Source: Eubacterium sp.
GTDB lineage: Bacteria; Bacillota; Clostridia; Lachnospirales; Lachnospiraceae
DNA: 10,791 nucleotides
Assembly (NCBI GenBank): GCA_020844525.1
Contig: JAJGAH010000040.1
Coordinates: 1 to 10,791 of the forward strand
Direction: 5' to 3'
The position numbers and the translations under genes were made by a program. Position 1 is the first letter of the stretch; each line of letters starts with the position of its first letter. This document shows, piece by piece, positions 1 to 7,709 of this stretch. Below the pieces are notes generated by a model. It made no database searches. It worked only from the letters and a program-made list of their open reading frames with translations, and was not told where the DNA came from.

Positions 1-926
1 CTACGATCGGAGAAAAAAATGTACTTGCAAGCAGACTTCAGCCCAACCACCCTGTGGATGACCCCAAAGGAGTGACAGCAAGTATATTGGAAGGGTTAAG
101 CTATGGTGCTGGTGATGCTGTGATCGGTCTGAATCCTGCAATTGATACTGTAGAGGACACGATTGCCATCTGGGACTTATTGTGGGATATCAAAAATGAA
201 TATGAGATTCCCACACAGACCTGTGTCCTGAGCCATATCACAACGCAGATGAAGGCACTGGAAAGAGGTCACAAAGCTGATCTCTGCTTTCAATCCATTG
301 CCGGGACAGAAGCGGCTCTGGCCTCCTTTGGTGTCACCACAGATATGCTGAAGGAAGCTAATGAAATGTTCCATGAAGATGGAGGTTCTAAAGGTCCCAA
401 TATCATGTATTTTGAAACAGGACAGGCCAGTGAGTTATCTTCGGGATTTCACTATGGATGGGACCAGCAGACCATGGAGTGCCGCTGCTACGGTCTGGCA
501 AGACACTACAGACCATTCCTTGTAAACACAGTTGTAGGCTTTATGGGGCCTGAGTATTTATATGACGCAAGGCAGCTGCTGCGGGCCGGCCTGGAGGATG
601 TATTTTGTGGTCATCTGCATGGGCTGCCGATGGGCTGTGACTGCTGCTATACCAATCATATGGTCACGGACCAGAATGATCTGGAAAGCCTGGCTTCCAT
701 GCTTACTGCAGCCGGATGCCATTATTTTATGGGTCTTCCTCAGGGAGATGATGTCATGCTGATGTATCAATCCAGTGGCTATCACGATATCGCTGCCCTC
801 CGGCAATTATTCCGGAAGAAGCCGATTCATGAATTTGAGGTCTGGCTGGAAAAGCGTGGTATCTATGAAAACGGAAGGCTGGGCCCTGCTGCAGGAGATC
901 CGACCAGATTTTGCAGAAAAGCATAG
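1..926 (+). CDS. eutB: Ethanolamine ammonia-lyase large subunit (C-terminal part, cut by window start)
   Basis: This is the catalytic TIM-barrel subunit of adenosylcobalamin-dependent ethanolamine ammonia-lyase, which converts ethanolamine to acetaldehyde and ammonia. The frame is open from base 3 to the TAG at 924-926, giving 307 residues of a family length of about 450, so roughly the first 145 residues lie outside the window. The GTG at 54 is an internal codon, not a start. Family motifs seen in order are SRLQPNH, GAGDAVIGLNP, YFETGQ, TMECRCYGLARHY, GPEYLY, GCDCCYTNH and GDDVMLMYQ. By spacing, these keep the residues known in Salmonella/E. coli EutB as substrate or active-site contacts (Arg160, Gln162, Asn193, Glu257, Glu287, Asp362, numbered from memory). 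Nothing looks broken. The stop codon overlaps the ribosome binding site of eutC, so the two are translated as a pair. Confidence 0.97.
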   Translation, partial: TIGEKNVLASRLQPNHPVDDPKGVTASILEGLSYGAGDAVIGLNPAIDTVEDTIAIWDLLWDIKNEYEIPTQTCVLSHITTQMKALERGHKADLCFQSIAGTEAALASFGVTTDMLKEANEMFHEDGGSKGPNIMYFETGQASELSSGFHYGWDQQTMECRCYGLARHYRPFLVNTVVGFMGPEYLYDARQLLRAGLEDVFCGHLHGLPMGCDCCYTNHMVTDQNDLESLASMLTAAGCHYFMGLPQGDDVMLMYQSSGYHDIAALRQLFRKKPIHEFEVWLEKRGIYENGRLGPAAGDPTRFCRKA

Positions 927-937
927 GAGGAAAACTG

Positions 938-1645
938 ATGCTCCCGAAAGACTACTCTGGAACATATAAAAATCCGCAGGAAATGACACGATTAAAGAAA
1001 AGTACACCGGCAAGGATCGGTATCGGGCATTGCGGTCCGCGTTATACTACAAAGGCTATGCTCGCATTCAGAGCTGCGCAGGCACGGGCAAATGACGCTG
1101 TACAGCTGGAGGTGCCTGATACTGTGATAAAACAGCTCGGAGTCTTTGAAGTAAAAACAAAGTGTTCCAATAAATATGAAATGCTGACACGGCCTGATTG
1201 GGGAAGACTCTTTGATGATGAGACAAAGAAAATAATCAGCGAACGTTGTGAGCATAATGTCGATGTGGAGATATACTTTGGAGATGGTTTGTGCAGTCCC
1301 TCCATCGCTGCCAATATTCCAGATCTCTATCAGGGAATGAAAGCCGGGCTGGAAGCAGAGGGAATCCATGTTGGAACTCCATTTTTCGTCAGATACTGCA
1401 GAGTAAATACAGCACGCACCATCGGTCCGCTGCTGAATGCGAAGCTCACCTGTGTATTAATTGGAGAACGGCCGGGACTGATCACGAATGAGAGCATGTC
1501 TGCATACATGGCGATGCACGCAAACCCCCAAATGTCGGAAAGCGACTACAAAGTAGTCAGCAATATCAGCAGAGTCGGAATGCCACCTGTTGAAGCTGCT
1601 GCGTATATTGTGGAGATCATGCTGGATATGCTGAAGCATACATAA
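938..1645 (+). CDS. eutC: Ethanolamine ammonia-lyase small subunit
   Basis: EutC is the small subunit of ethanolamine ammonia-lyase and helps hold the cobalamin cofactor against EutB. The chosen ATG at 938 has an ideal AGGAGG (925-930) seven bases upstream, overlapping the eutB stop. An in-frame ATG at 911 lies inside eutB and is not needed. The product is 235 residues. Conserved stretches are ARIGIGHCGPR near the N-terminus, EVKTKC, LTRPDWGR, the glycine-rich GDGLCSPSI segment, VGTPFFVRYCRV, LIGERPGL and GMPPVEAAA. It is shorter than the roughly 295-residue enterobacterial protein, and the missing part is the N-terminal extension rather than the conserved core. No other eut gene follows; transcription runs into the terminator at 1652-1685. 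Confidence 0.97.
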   Translation: MLPKDYSGTYKNPQEMTRLKKSTPARIGIGHCGPRYTTKAMLAFRAAQARANDAVQLEVPDTVIKQLGVFEVKTKCSNKYEMLTRPDWGRLFDDETKKIISERCEHNVDVEIYFGDGLCSPSIAANIPDLYQGMKAGLEAEGIHVGTPFFVRYCRVNTARTIGPLLNAKLTCVLIGERPGLITNESMSAYMAMHANPQMSESDYKVVSNISRVGMPPVEAAAYIVEIMLDMLKHT

Positions 1646-1651
1646 AAAAGA

Positions 1652-1685
1652 GAGGGCAGCGATACTTCCGTTCGTTCCTGCCCTC
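1652..1685. terminator. Bidirectional intrinsic terminator between eutC and urtE
   Basis: A perfect 8-bp stem, GAGGGCAG (1652-1659) with CTGCCCTC (1678-1685), closes an 18-base loop. Read on the - strand it is followed by CTTTTTT, a good terminator for the urt operon. Read on the + strand the tail is only ACTTT, so it should work less well for eutBC. It is the only structure in the 78-bp gap between the convergent genes. Confidence 0.85.
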
Positions 1686-1723
1686 ACTTTATCCATGTTC
1701 ATATTTACTGAAAACACTGCCCC

Positions 1724-2413
1724 TCAAATCATCATGCGTTCGATTTCACTTTTATCGGCATCCTTACGCTCGCTATGATAAATAATAGATCCTTTTTGCA
1801 TGACATAAATTTCATCGGCCAGATCCATGACAAAATCCAGATATTGTTCCACCATCAGAATTGTGATGTGACGTTCTTTGTTGATTTTTCGAATCGCATC
1901 CCCGATATTCTGAATGATCGAGGGCTGAATTCCTTCTGTCGGCTCATCCAGAATCAGAAGCCTGGGATCGGTGACCAGAGCCCGCGCAATGGCAAGCTGC
2001 TGCTGCTGACCGCCGGAGAGATCTCCGCCCTTACGCCCGGCAAAAGAAGGAAGTATCGGAAACAAATCGTAAATATACTCCGGGATCTTCAGGCTTTTCC
2101 CTCTTGCCCGCAATCCGATCCGCAGATTTTCCTCTACAGAAAGGTCCGGAAAGATCTCTCTTCCCTGTGGCACATAGCCAATACCCATTCTGGCCCTCTC
2201 ATACGTTGGAATCCCGGTTAACTCCTTGTCTTCCAGTTTAATACTCCCACTGTTTTCCTTTACAATTCCCATAATGGTACGCAGTGTCGTTGTCTTCCCA
2301 ACACCATTACGGCCAATCAGACAGACAATTTTTCCATCGGGAACTTCAAGGTCCAGGCTGGGAAGAACGTTTGTCTCCGAATATCCGGCGTTTAGTTTTT
2401 TTATCTCAAGCAT
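1724..2413 (-). CDS. urtE: Urea ABC transporter ATP-binding protein UrtE
   Basis: This is the second nucleotide-binding subunit of the Urt high-affinity urea importer (HAAT family), acting at the cytoplasmic face of the membrane. I start it at the ATG at 2411-2413, preceded by AGGAGG, giving 229 residues beginning MLEIKKLNAGY. A longer frame to 2476 lies wholly within urtD and lacks a reason to be used. Motifs: Walker A GRNGVGKTT (34-42), Q-loop VPQGREIFP (Gln83), signature LSGGQ (132-136), Walker B LLILDE (152-157). The stretch DEPTEGIQPSII after Walker B is typical of UrtE. The switch-loop histidine is replaced by Gln190 (VEQ), as is usual in UrtE/LivF proteins. It overlaps the urtD stop by 8 bp, implying translational coupling, and is the last gene of the operon. 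Confidence 0.95.
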   Translation of the reverse strand: MLEIKKLNAGYSETNVLPSLDLEVPDGKIVCLIGRNGVGKTTTLRTIMGIVKENSGSIKLEDKELTGIPTYERARMGIGYVPQGREIFPDLSVEENLRIGLRARGKSLKIPEYIYDLFPILPSFAGRKGGDLSGGQQQQLAIARALVTDPRLLILDEPTEGIQPSIIQNIGDAIRKINKERHITILMVEQYLDFVMDLADEIYVMQKGSIIYHSERKDADKSEIERMMI

Positions 2414-3185
2414 CCTTCTCGCCTCCTCTTCCCAGATAGACAGCCTGGACTTCCTTATTCTCCAGCGCTTCCTCAACGGTTCCCTTCACCAGGATCTTTC
2501 CTTCATGCAGAACCGTTACTTCATCGGCAATCTGCCGTACAAAATCCATATCATGTTCAATGACAATGATGGTACATCTGTCCTTGATCGCAAGAAGAAT
2601 ATCACCGGTCTTTCTTGTCTCGTCCTTGTTCATTCCTGCAGCAGGCTCATCAAGCATGATGATCTGGGGCTTCTGGACCAGAAGCATAGCAATTTCCAGC
2701 CATTGCTTATGCCCATGATCCAATGCGCCTGCCCTCTCTTCGGTATAACTTTCCATACCCACCTGCTTCAGCGTGTCAAGAATCAAAGTCCGGTCTTCCT
2801 CTGTCATTTTATAAAATAAAGCTTCTCTGACGCTCTTATGCCCTTTCAGAGAAAGCATCATATTATCCATAACACTCAGTCCGCCAAAGACAGAGGGTGT
2901 CTGAAACTTTCTGGCAACCCCCAGTCTGACGATCTTGTATTCAGGCAGCCTTGTCAGGATCGTCTCCGTACCGTCCTGATTACATAAACGGACATTTCCC
3001 TGTGTCGGCCTGGTTTTTCCGCAAATAATATCCAGGAGCGTTGTTTTTCCCGCGCCGTTCGGCCCGATAAAAAAACTGATCTTATGCTCGGGTATGTCTG
3101 CTGTCACATCCGTCAGCGCCTGGAATCCGTCAAAGACTACGGAGACTCTGCGTATCTTCATAATTGTTCTTGCTTCATCGTCCAT
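2406..3185 (-). CDS. urtD: Urea ABC transporter ATP-binding protein UrtD
   Basis: This is the first nucleotide-binding subunit of the urea importer. The 259-residue product starts at the ATG at 3183-3185, with a purine-rich AGAGGGAAAG upstream. An internal ATG at residue 9 is a weaker alternative. It carries the UrtD hallmark VFDGFQALTD (about 17-26), Walker A GPNGAGKTT (41-49), and the Q-loop RKFQTPSVF (Gln95). Walker B is IIMLDE (175-180) and the H-loop is IVIEHD (His211). The ABC signature is LDHGHKQWLEI (from 155) instead of canonical LSGGQ. UrtD/LivG-type proteins often carry LSHGQKQWLEI here, so the family pattern is present with Ser to Asp and Gln to His changes. It lies 19 bp after urtC and overlaps urtE. 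Confidence 0.95.
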   Translation of the reverse strand: MDDEARTIMKIRRVSVVFDGFQALTDVTADIPEHKISFFIGPNGAGKTTLLDIICGKTRPTQGNVRLCNQDGTETILTRLPEYKIVRLGVARKFQTPSVFGGLSVMDNMMLSLKGHKSVREALFYKMTEEDRTLILDTLKQVGMESYTEERAGALDHGHKQWLEIAMLLVQKPQIIMLDEPAAGMNKDETRKTGDILLAIKDRCTIIVIEHDMDFVRQIADEVTVLHEGKILVKGTVEEALENKEVQAVYLGRGGEKDA

Positions 3186-3204
3186 TTTTCTTTCCCTCTT
3201 TCCA

Positions 3205-4317
3205 TTAGTGCGCCTGTAACTCCTGCTTTTCTTTGTCCAACGGTTTTGAGGCCTTCCGTTTTCGAATGGCAGCAGGAATCTGCTCTGTCAAGATACCCAT
3301 AAGTCCGCCCTTGAAGAACAGAATCATGACAACAAAAAGTCCACCGATAATATACTGCCAGATATCAACAAGGACTCCGGAACTCAGATTATACTCGCAT
3401 AGATTGATCAGCAAGGCACCGATCACTGGTCCCAGAATGGTTCCTCTTCCTCCTACGGCCACCCAGATAATCATGGTGATAGAATAGGTAATGGTCATCT
3501 GTGTAGGTGTGACGCTTCCGTTGAAGTTGATGAAAAGCGCGCCCGCCACAGCTGCAAGCATGGCAGAAATAACATAAATTGTATTCTTATAGGCGCTGAC
3601 CTTGTATCCTGAAAAATACGTACGGTTCTCACCGTCACGAATCGCGATGAGAATCTTTCCGAATTTGGATTTCACGATTTTTTCGGAAAGAAAATACACG
3701 ACAATCAGAACAGCCAGACTCACATAGAACAACATCGCCATATTGGAAAAATGCCTCTTTCCCCGGATACTTCCAAAAACAGATTGAATCTCCGTGATTC
3801 CGACATTTCCGTTGGTGTAGGGAGAAAGGGCAATGAACAGGGAATATCCCGCCCACGTCAGTGCCTGAGAAATAATTGAAAAGTAAACTCCTTTAATTCG
3901 ATTTCTGAAAATCAGCGCGCCCAGAATTCCTGCAATGCCTGCCGGAATGACAAGAATCAGCACGATTGTACCCGGCAAAGTCCGGAAAAGGCTCCATATC
4001 AAGGGCAGCTTCTTCAATCCTCCGGTTTTCATGAAATCCGTCATCTGTCCATCTGTTGCCTGCAGTTTCAGATACATACCCATACCATAAGCACCCAATG
4101 CGAAGTACAATCCATGCCCAAGGGAGAGAATACCTGTATAGCCCCAGATCAGGTCCAGTCCGATTGCTACAATACAGAAACAGATACATTTGCCGATATA
4201 GGTGACAAAGGACGAACTGCTGATTACACCGGAATTTAACAGAACGGGACAGAGCGCCAGTATCCCTGCAATTACAAGAAAACAGATATTTTTTGTCTTA
4301 TCCTGTGTTATTTTCAT
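3205..4317 (-). CDS. urtC: Urea ABC transporter permease UrtC
   Basis: This is one of the two membrane-spanning permeases forming the urea channel with UrtB. The 370-residue product starts at the ATG at 4315-4317, with AGGAGG (4325-4330) seven bases upstream, touching the urtB stop. Strongly hydrophobic segments occur throughout, beginning with a first helix near residues 11-30. Family marks are SLGHGLYFALGAYGMGMYL (about 65-85), the external loop with NGNVGITEI, a cytoplasmic coupling-loop region around AIRDGENRTYFSGY, and AVGGRGTILGPVIGALL near the C-terminus. The end is a charged cytoplasmic tail (AIRKRKASKPLDKEKQE). The gene sits 12 bp after urtB and 19 bp before urtD, in the standard urtABCDE order. 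Confidence 0.95.
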   Translation of the reverse strand: MKITQDKTKNICFLVIAGILALCPVLLNSGVISSSSFVTYIGKCICFCIVAIGLDLIWGYTGILSLGHGLYFALGAYGMGMYLKLQATDGQMTDFMKTGGLKKLPLIWSLFRTLPGTIVLILVIPAGIAGILGALIFRNRIKGVYFSIISQALTWAGYSLFIALSPYTNGNVGITEIQSVFGSIRGKRHFSNMAMLFYVSLAVLIVVYFLSEKIVKSKFGKILIAIRDGENRTYFSGYKVSAYKNTIYVISAMLAAVAGALFINFNGSVTPTQMTITYSITMIIWVAVGGRGTILGPVIGALLINLCEYNLSSGVLVDIWQYIIGGLFVVMILFFKGGLMGILTEQIPAAIRKRKASKPLDKEKQELQAH

Positions 4318-4329
4318 TTCTCTGCCTCC

Positions 4330-5235
4330 TTAATCATCCAGTGCACGGGATTTTCTGGAAAAAATCCCTTCCGGCTTTACCTGAAGGAACGCAATGATAA
4401 TGACCATAACAATGGCATTCGCAATATTTGAACTGGTATAAAACTGCACCCAAATCGTACTAAAGCCTACAATAAGAGAACCGATCACAACACCCGCAAG
4501 ATTTCCGACACCACCAAGTACTACCGTAATAAAGCACTGTACAATATAGTTCTGACCCAGATGGGAATCGATGGAACCGAGCAGCGCAAGAGAACATCCA
4601 GCCAGACCGGCCAGCGCTGAGCCAAAACCAAAGGTCAGGCAGTCAATTCGTCTCGAGTTGATTCCCATACTCTGTGCAATGGGCCGATTGTCAATGACTG
4701 CCCGCATCTGCTTGCCAAAGCTGGATTTATTCAGAACCGCACTGACGATAATCAGGCTGGCAATGACCAGACAAATAATGAAAATTCTGTTATATGAAAA
4801 AGTCACAGATCCTATGCTTAAGCCCCCGGTCAGAAACCCTGGGGCCTGTACATTGACGCCCTGAGTTCCAAAAAGGGTCCGCGCCAGCTGCATCAGAATC
4901 AGACTGATTCCCCAGGTAGCCAGGAGGCTGTCAACCTCCCGGCCATACAGATGGGAAATTACCAGTTTCTCCAGGACGCAGCCCAGCAGGAATGTCACTG
5001 CAAAAGAAACTACAAGGGCTACAGGATAATACAGGTCAAAGACAGCGGCCGGCAGAAAATTTTGAAAGAACAGCTGGACCAGATAAGTGACATAAGCGCC
5101 GATCATCAGAAATTCCCCATGGGCCATATTGATGACTTTCATCAATCCGAAGGTAATGATCAAACCTATGGAAGCCAGAAGAATAATGGAGCTCAGACTC
5201 AGCCCATTAAACATCGTTGTAATAATTGTACTCAT
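4330..5235 (-). CDS. urtB: Urea ABC transporter permease UrtB
   Basis: This is the partner permease of UrtC in the urea importer. The 301-residue product starts at the ATG at 5233-5235; the upstream AGGATGGGGTGA is a modest ribosome binding site. Hydrophobic helices alternate through the whole length. Recognisable permease motifs are MKVINMAHGEFLMIGAYV (about 32-49), the cytoplasmic loop RAVIDNRPIAQSMGINSRR, and VVLGGVGNLAGVVIGSLIVG near the C-terminus. This is the compact permease-only form. Many proteobacterial UrtB proteins carry an extra N-terminal extracytoplasmic region of roughly 200 residues, which is absent here. The gene lies 38 bp downstream of urtA. Confidence 0.95.
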   Translation of the reverse strand: MSTIITTMFNGLSLSSIILLASIGLIITFGLMKVINMAHGEFLMIGAYVTYLVQLFFQNFLPAAVFDLYYPVALVVSFAVTFLLGCVLEKLVISHLYGREVDSLLATWGISLILMQLARTLFGTQGVNVQAPGFLTGGLSIGSVTFSYNRIFIICLVIASLIIVSAVLNKSSFGKQMRAVIDNRPIAQSMGINSRRIDCLTFGFGSALAGLAGCSLALLGSIDSHLGQNYIVQCFITVVLGGVGNLAGVVIGSLIVGFSTIWVQFYTSSNIANAIVMVIIIAFLQVKPEGIFSRKSRALDD

Positions 5236-5273
5236 TGATCACCCCATCCTCTCTTTTTCTGCGTCAGGTCCGA

Positions 5274-6560
5274 TCAGCTCTCAACCGGCTGTACATCGGA
5301 CGCCCATGCATAATTCTTCAGATATGGATCCGGTTCTACAACATCATCTGTTGCATAAACCTCATCGATCAGACCCTGATCGTTCACCTTTCCGATGCGA
5401 ACCTTCTTATAGCAATGCTGATTGTCTCCATCAATGGTAATGGTACCCTCCGGAGCCTTGAAGGAAATCTTTCCGGTATGGATGGCGTCAAGCACATCGT
5501 CAACATCTGTACTATTTGCCGCTTCACAAGCTGCTTTCCAGAGATAAACTGCATCATAGGCAGCTTCAACCGGATCAGAGGTGACACGGTCCTGTCCGTA
5601 GGCTTCCTTATAAGCCTTTACAAAGGCTTCATTCTCCGGGGTATCCGTTGTCTGATAGTAGTTCCAGGAAACCAGATGGCCCTTCAGAATATCCGCACCG
5701 ATGGTTTTTACCTCTTCCTCGGCAATGGAGAAGGACATTGTCATGTAGTCATCTGATGTATAATTTTTTTCAGCCATCTGCTTGAAGAAGGAAACATTTC
5801 CGGTTCCATTCAATGTGTTGATGATAACATCGCAGCCGGAGGACTCTATCTTTGAGATAATGGAAGAGAAATCTGTCTGATCCATATCTGCATATTCCTC
5901 GCCCACCACCTCAAGTCCGGCATCGGCAAGCTGTGCCTTGATAATTTCATTTGCCGTACGCGGGAAAACATAGTCGGAACCCATCAGGAAATATTTTTTA
6001 TATCCTTGATCAATCAGATACTGAATGGCCGGAACAATCTGCTGATTCGGCGCTGCTCCCACGTAGACGATATTATCGGAATCCTCCATTCCTTCATACT
6101 GAACCGGATACCACAAAAGATTGTCGTAATCTTCAAAAATCGGCTTTACTGCCTTCCTTGATGCTGAAGTCCAGCACCCGAAAACCGTGGCTACCTGATC
6201 TTCATCAATCAATTTCTCTGCCTTTGTGGCAAAGGTTGACGGATCTGATTCTCCATCTTCCTCCACATATTCAATCTGCTTTCCCAGAACACCTCCATCA
6301 GCGTTAATCTGCTTAATCGCCAGCACCTCCGCGTCACGTACTGCCTCCTCACTGATTGCCATGGAACCTGTCAGGGAATGCAGCAAACCAACCTTGACCG
6401 TATCTCCGGATGCTGCCGAAGCACCAGAACTGGCAGTCGATGATGCTGATCCTGCGGATGCTGCTGATGAACCTCCGGCTGATGCTGCAGATCCGGCTGA
6501 ACCACATCCTGCAAGTAACGACATCGCAAGTACCGCTGCTAATAATCCTCTCTTTCTCAT
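5274..6560 (-). CDS. urtA: Urea ABC transporter substrate-binding lipoprotein UrtA
   Basis: This is the extracellular urea receptor of the Urt importer, anchored to the membrane by lipid. I start it at the ATG at 6558-6560, which has AGGAGG (6568-6573) seven bases upstream and yields a proper lipoprotein signal peptide. A frame extending to 6665 would place 35 non-signal residues in front and is rejected. The 428-residue product has a positively charged MRKRG start, a hydrophobic core and lipobox LLAG-Cys19. A flexible Ser/Ala/Gly-rich linker follows to about residue 52. The type-I periplasmic binding fold then begins with [17 protein letters not shown]. UrtA-specific marks include [49 protein letters not shown] and [12 protein letters not shown]. 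It is the first and probably most strongly expressed gene of the operon. Confidence 0.97.
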   Translation of the reverse strand: MRKRGLLAAVLAMSLLAGCGSAGSAASAGGSSAASAGSASSTASSGASAASGDTVKVGLLHSLTGSMAISEEAVRDAEVLAIKQINADGGVLGKQIEYVEEDGESDPSTFATKAEKLIDEDQVATVFGCWTSASRKAVKPIFEDYDNLLWYPVQYEGMEDSDNIVYVGAAPNQQIVPAIQYLIDQGYKKYFLMGSDYVFPRTANEIIKAQLADAGLEVVGEEYADMDQTDFSSIISKIESSGCDVIINTLNGTGNVSFFKQMAEKNYTSDDYMTMSFSIAEEEVKTIGADILKGHLVSWNYYQTTDTPENEAFVKAYKEAYGQDRVTSDPVEAAYDAVYLWKAACEAANSTDVDDVLDAIHTGKISFKAPEGTITIDGDNQHCYKKVRIGKVNDQGLIDEVYATDDVVEPDPYLKNYAWASDVQPVES

Positions 6561-6679
6561 AATCTCTCCTCCTTTTTTCTTGAATCTGAAATTAAAAGTT
6601 CCGTGGTTAGAAAAAGGAAGCCGACTGCAGATCCGCTGGTATCTGTCCGTCGACTCCCTTGTCACGCTGTATTCAGTTT

Positions 6680-6695
6680 GCAGAATATATTCTGC
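6680..6695. promoter_or_regulatory. 16-bp perfect palindrome upstream of urtA (operator candidate)
   Basis: GCAGAATATATTCTGC reads the same on both strands. It lies 119 bp upstream of the urtA start in the 166-bp gap after the kinase-like gene. A loopless perfect palindrome suits a dimeric repressor or activator better than an RNA hairpin. I found no convincing -35/-10 pair in this gap, nor a clear GlnR/TnrA-type TGTNA-N7-TNACA site, so the regulator is unknown. Confidence 0.45.
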
Positions 6696-6726
6696 CCTTT
6701 ACAATACTCCCTGATTGGCCTGAGCT

Positions 6727-7383
6727 TCAGGACTGTTCCTGCAGAATATCCCGGCCAAGCTTATAGGAGGTGTACCATATGATCGAATCTACACACCCAT
6801 CAATGGTGACTCTTTCTGAATTCAAAGTCATATCGTAGGCGACAGGATCTGTCCACTTCTTTCCTCCGGTATAATACTGATAGTAATCTGCCCGGTACCT
6901 GTCTGTATGGTGAATCATTTTCGCCGCTTCATCGTACTCACATCCAAAGTCCTTCATGACCCTGGCAGCACAGAAGGCTCTGGGTGCCTCAATGTAAAAG
7001 CTGACTACATTATCCCGGTCCTTCAGGATATCATTGGCGCATTTGCCGATGATCACACAGGATTCTGTATCTGCAAGTTCACGAATCACTTTTGCCTGAA
7101 TATTAAACAAATTGACATCTGAAACAAAATTATGCTCAGTTGGCTCAATAATTTTGTCTCTGTTTGGAACTGCTTTTAAACGTCTCAGGAGTGCATTCCC
7201 ACGCAGTTTTTCATTTGTCTGAACAAACTCTCTTTCATTGATGCCGCTGATCTCTGATGCCATCTTCATGATCTGCGTGTAATAACAGGGAATTCCAAGT
7301 TTCTTTGCAACCTTCAGGCTGATTTCTTTTCCACCGCTCCCAAAGCCTCTGGCGACGGTTATGATATAATTCCTCCGGTTCAC
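6727..7383 (-). CDS. Cytidylate kinase-like family P-loop protein
   Basis: The 218-residue product resembles the cytidylate kinase-like family (Cytidylate_kin2). These are nucleotide-kinase-fold proteins common in Clostridia whose true substrate is mostly unknown. The start is the GTG at 7381-7383, preceded at seven bases by a strong AAGGGAGGTG (7391-7400). The N-terminus IITVARGFGSGGKEIS (about 7-22) is the family's P-loop-like glycine-rich motif. The middle holds VIIGKCANDIL, FYIEAPRAFCAARV and the helical lid-type segment HHTDRYRADYYQYYTGGKKW. YDMTLNSERVTIDGCVDSI lies near the C-terminus, where the family has a YDLxINS-like strand. It is not the essential cytidylate kinase Cmk. It runs in the same direction as urtA, 166 bp upstream, and could be co-transcribed with the urea transporter genes. 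A regulatory or phosphotransfer role there is only a guess. Confidence 0.85.
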   Translation of the reverse strand: MNRRNYIITVARGFGSGGKEISLKVAKKLGIPCYYTQIMKMASEISGINEREFVQTNEKLRGNALLRRLKAVPNRDKIIEPTEHNFVSDVNLFNIQAKVIRELADTESCVIIGKCANDILKDRDNVVSFYIEAPRAFCAARVMKDFGCEYDEAAKMIHHTDRYRADYYQYYTGGKKWTDPVAYDMTLNSERVTIDGCVDSIIWYTSYKLGRDILQEQS

Positions 7384-7390
7384 GCTTGCC

Positions 7391-7400
7391 CACCTCCCTT
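7391..7400 (-). promoter_or_regulatory. Ribosome binding site fixing the GTG start of the kinase-like gene
   Basis: AAGGGAGGTG on the - strand lies seven bases before the GTG at 7381-7383. It is the reason for choosing this non-ATG start. It sits directly downstream of the hairpin and U-tract at 7403-7444, so ribosome binding depends on transcription reading through that hairpin. Confidence 0.75.
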
Positions 7401-7402
7401 AT

Positions 7403-7444
7403 AAAAAACGTCCTGAGAGCTTTTCTAATATGCTCCCAGGACGT
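7403..7444 (-). terminator. Strong intrinsic terminator in the leader of the kinase-like gene (attenuator candidate)
   Basis: On the - strand, ACGTCCTGGGAGC (7444-7432) pairs with GCTCTCAGGACGT (7420-7408). This forms a 13-bp stem with one G-U pair around an 11-base loop, followed directly by TTTTTT (7408-7403). The U-tract ends only 19 bases before the GTG start of the downstream gene, leaving no room for another promoter. Any transcript containing that start must therefore pass the terminator. It may also stop readthrough from the rep gene. Confidence 0.85.
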
Positions 7445-7460
7445 CTTTGTCATGGTTGAA

Positions 7461-7489
7461 ATAATACCAATTCCCATTTTCACATTCAA
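7461..7489 (-). promoter_or_regulatory. Sigma-A-type promoter with extended -10 upstream of the attenuator
   Basis: On the - strand, TTGAAT (7489-7484) and TATTAT (7466-7461) are separated by exactly 17 bases. A TGG directly before the -10 gives the extended -10 form typical of Gram-positive promoters. The expected transcription start is near 7453-7454, so the transcript would begin about ten bases before the hairpin at 7444-7408. The gap around it (7490-7726) is AT-rich and holds another TATAAT at 7581-7586 on the same strand but without a matching -35. Confidence 0.65.
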
Positions 7490-7709
7490 TCACGACTTTT
7501 CAGTATTTATATAGATACTTTTGTTGATTTCAGATATTGATCTCTTCCCGTATACTTATTTACAGGAAAATGCTCTCCGTATTATAATCATATTTATATA
7601 TAGAGAAATAGATACAAATAATATTTTTTCCATTCTTTTCACGTTCATATCCCGCTTAGGAAAACTACATGAAGAGAAAAAACTTCTGCAATAATATTGA
7701 TGCGATACC

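Noticed and set aside
1688..1698. DnaA-box-like TTATCCATG
   Set aside because: It does not match TTATNCACA at the last positions and lies far from the origin, within the eutC-urtE gap.
2226..2819. 197-residue + strand ORF across urtE/urtD
   Set aside because: Antisense to two well-conserved ATPase genes with intact motifs; no independent coding evidence.
7235..7489. 84-residue - strand ORF overlapping the start of the kinase-like gene
   Set aside because: Its first ATG lies inside the promoter -35 and most of it is an out-of-frame shadow of the kinase-like gene. Only the possible leaderless part from 7453 is kept, as a finding.
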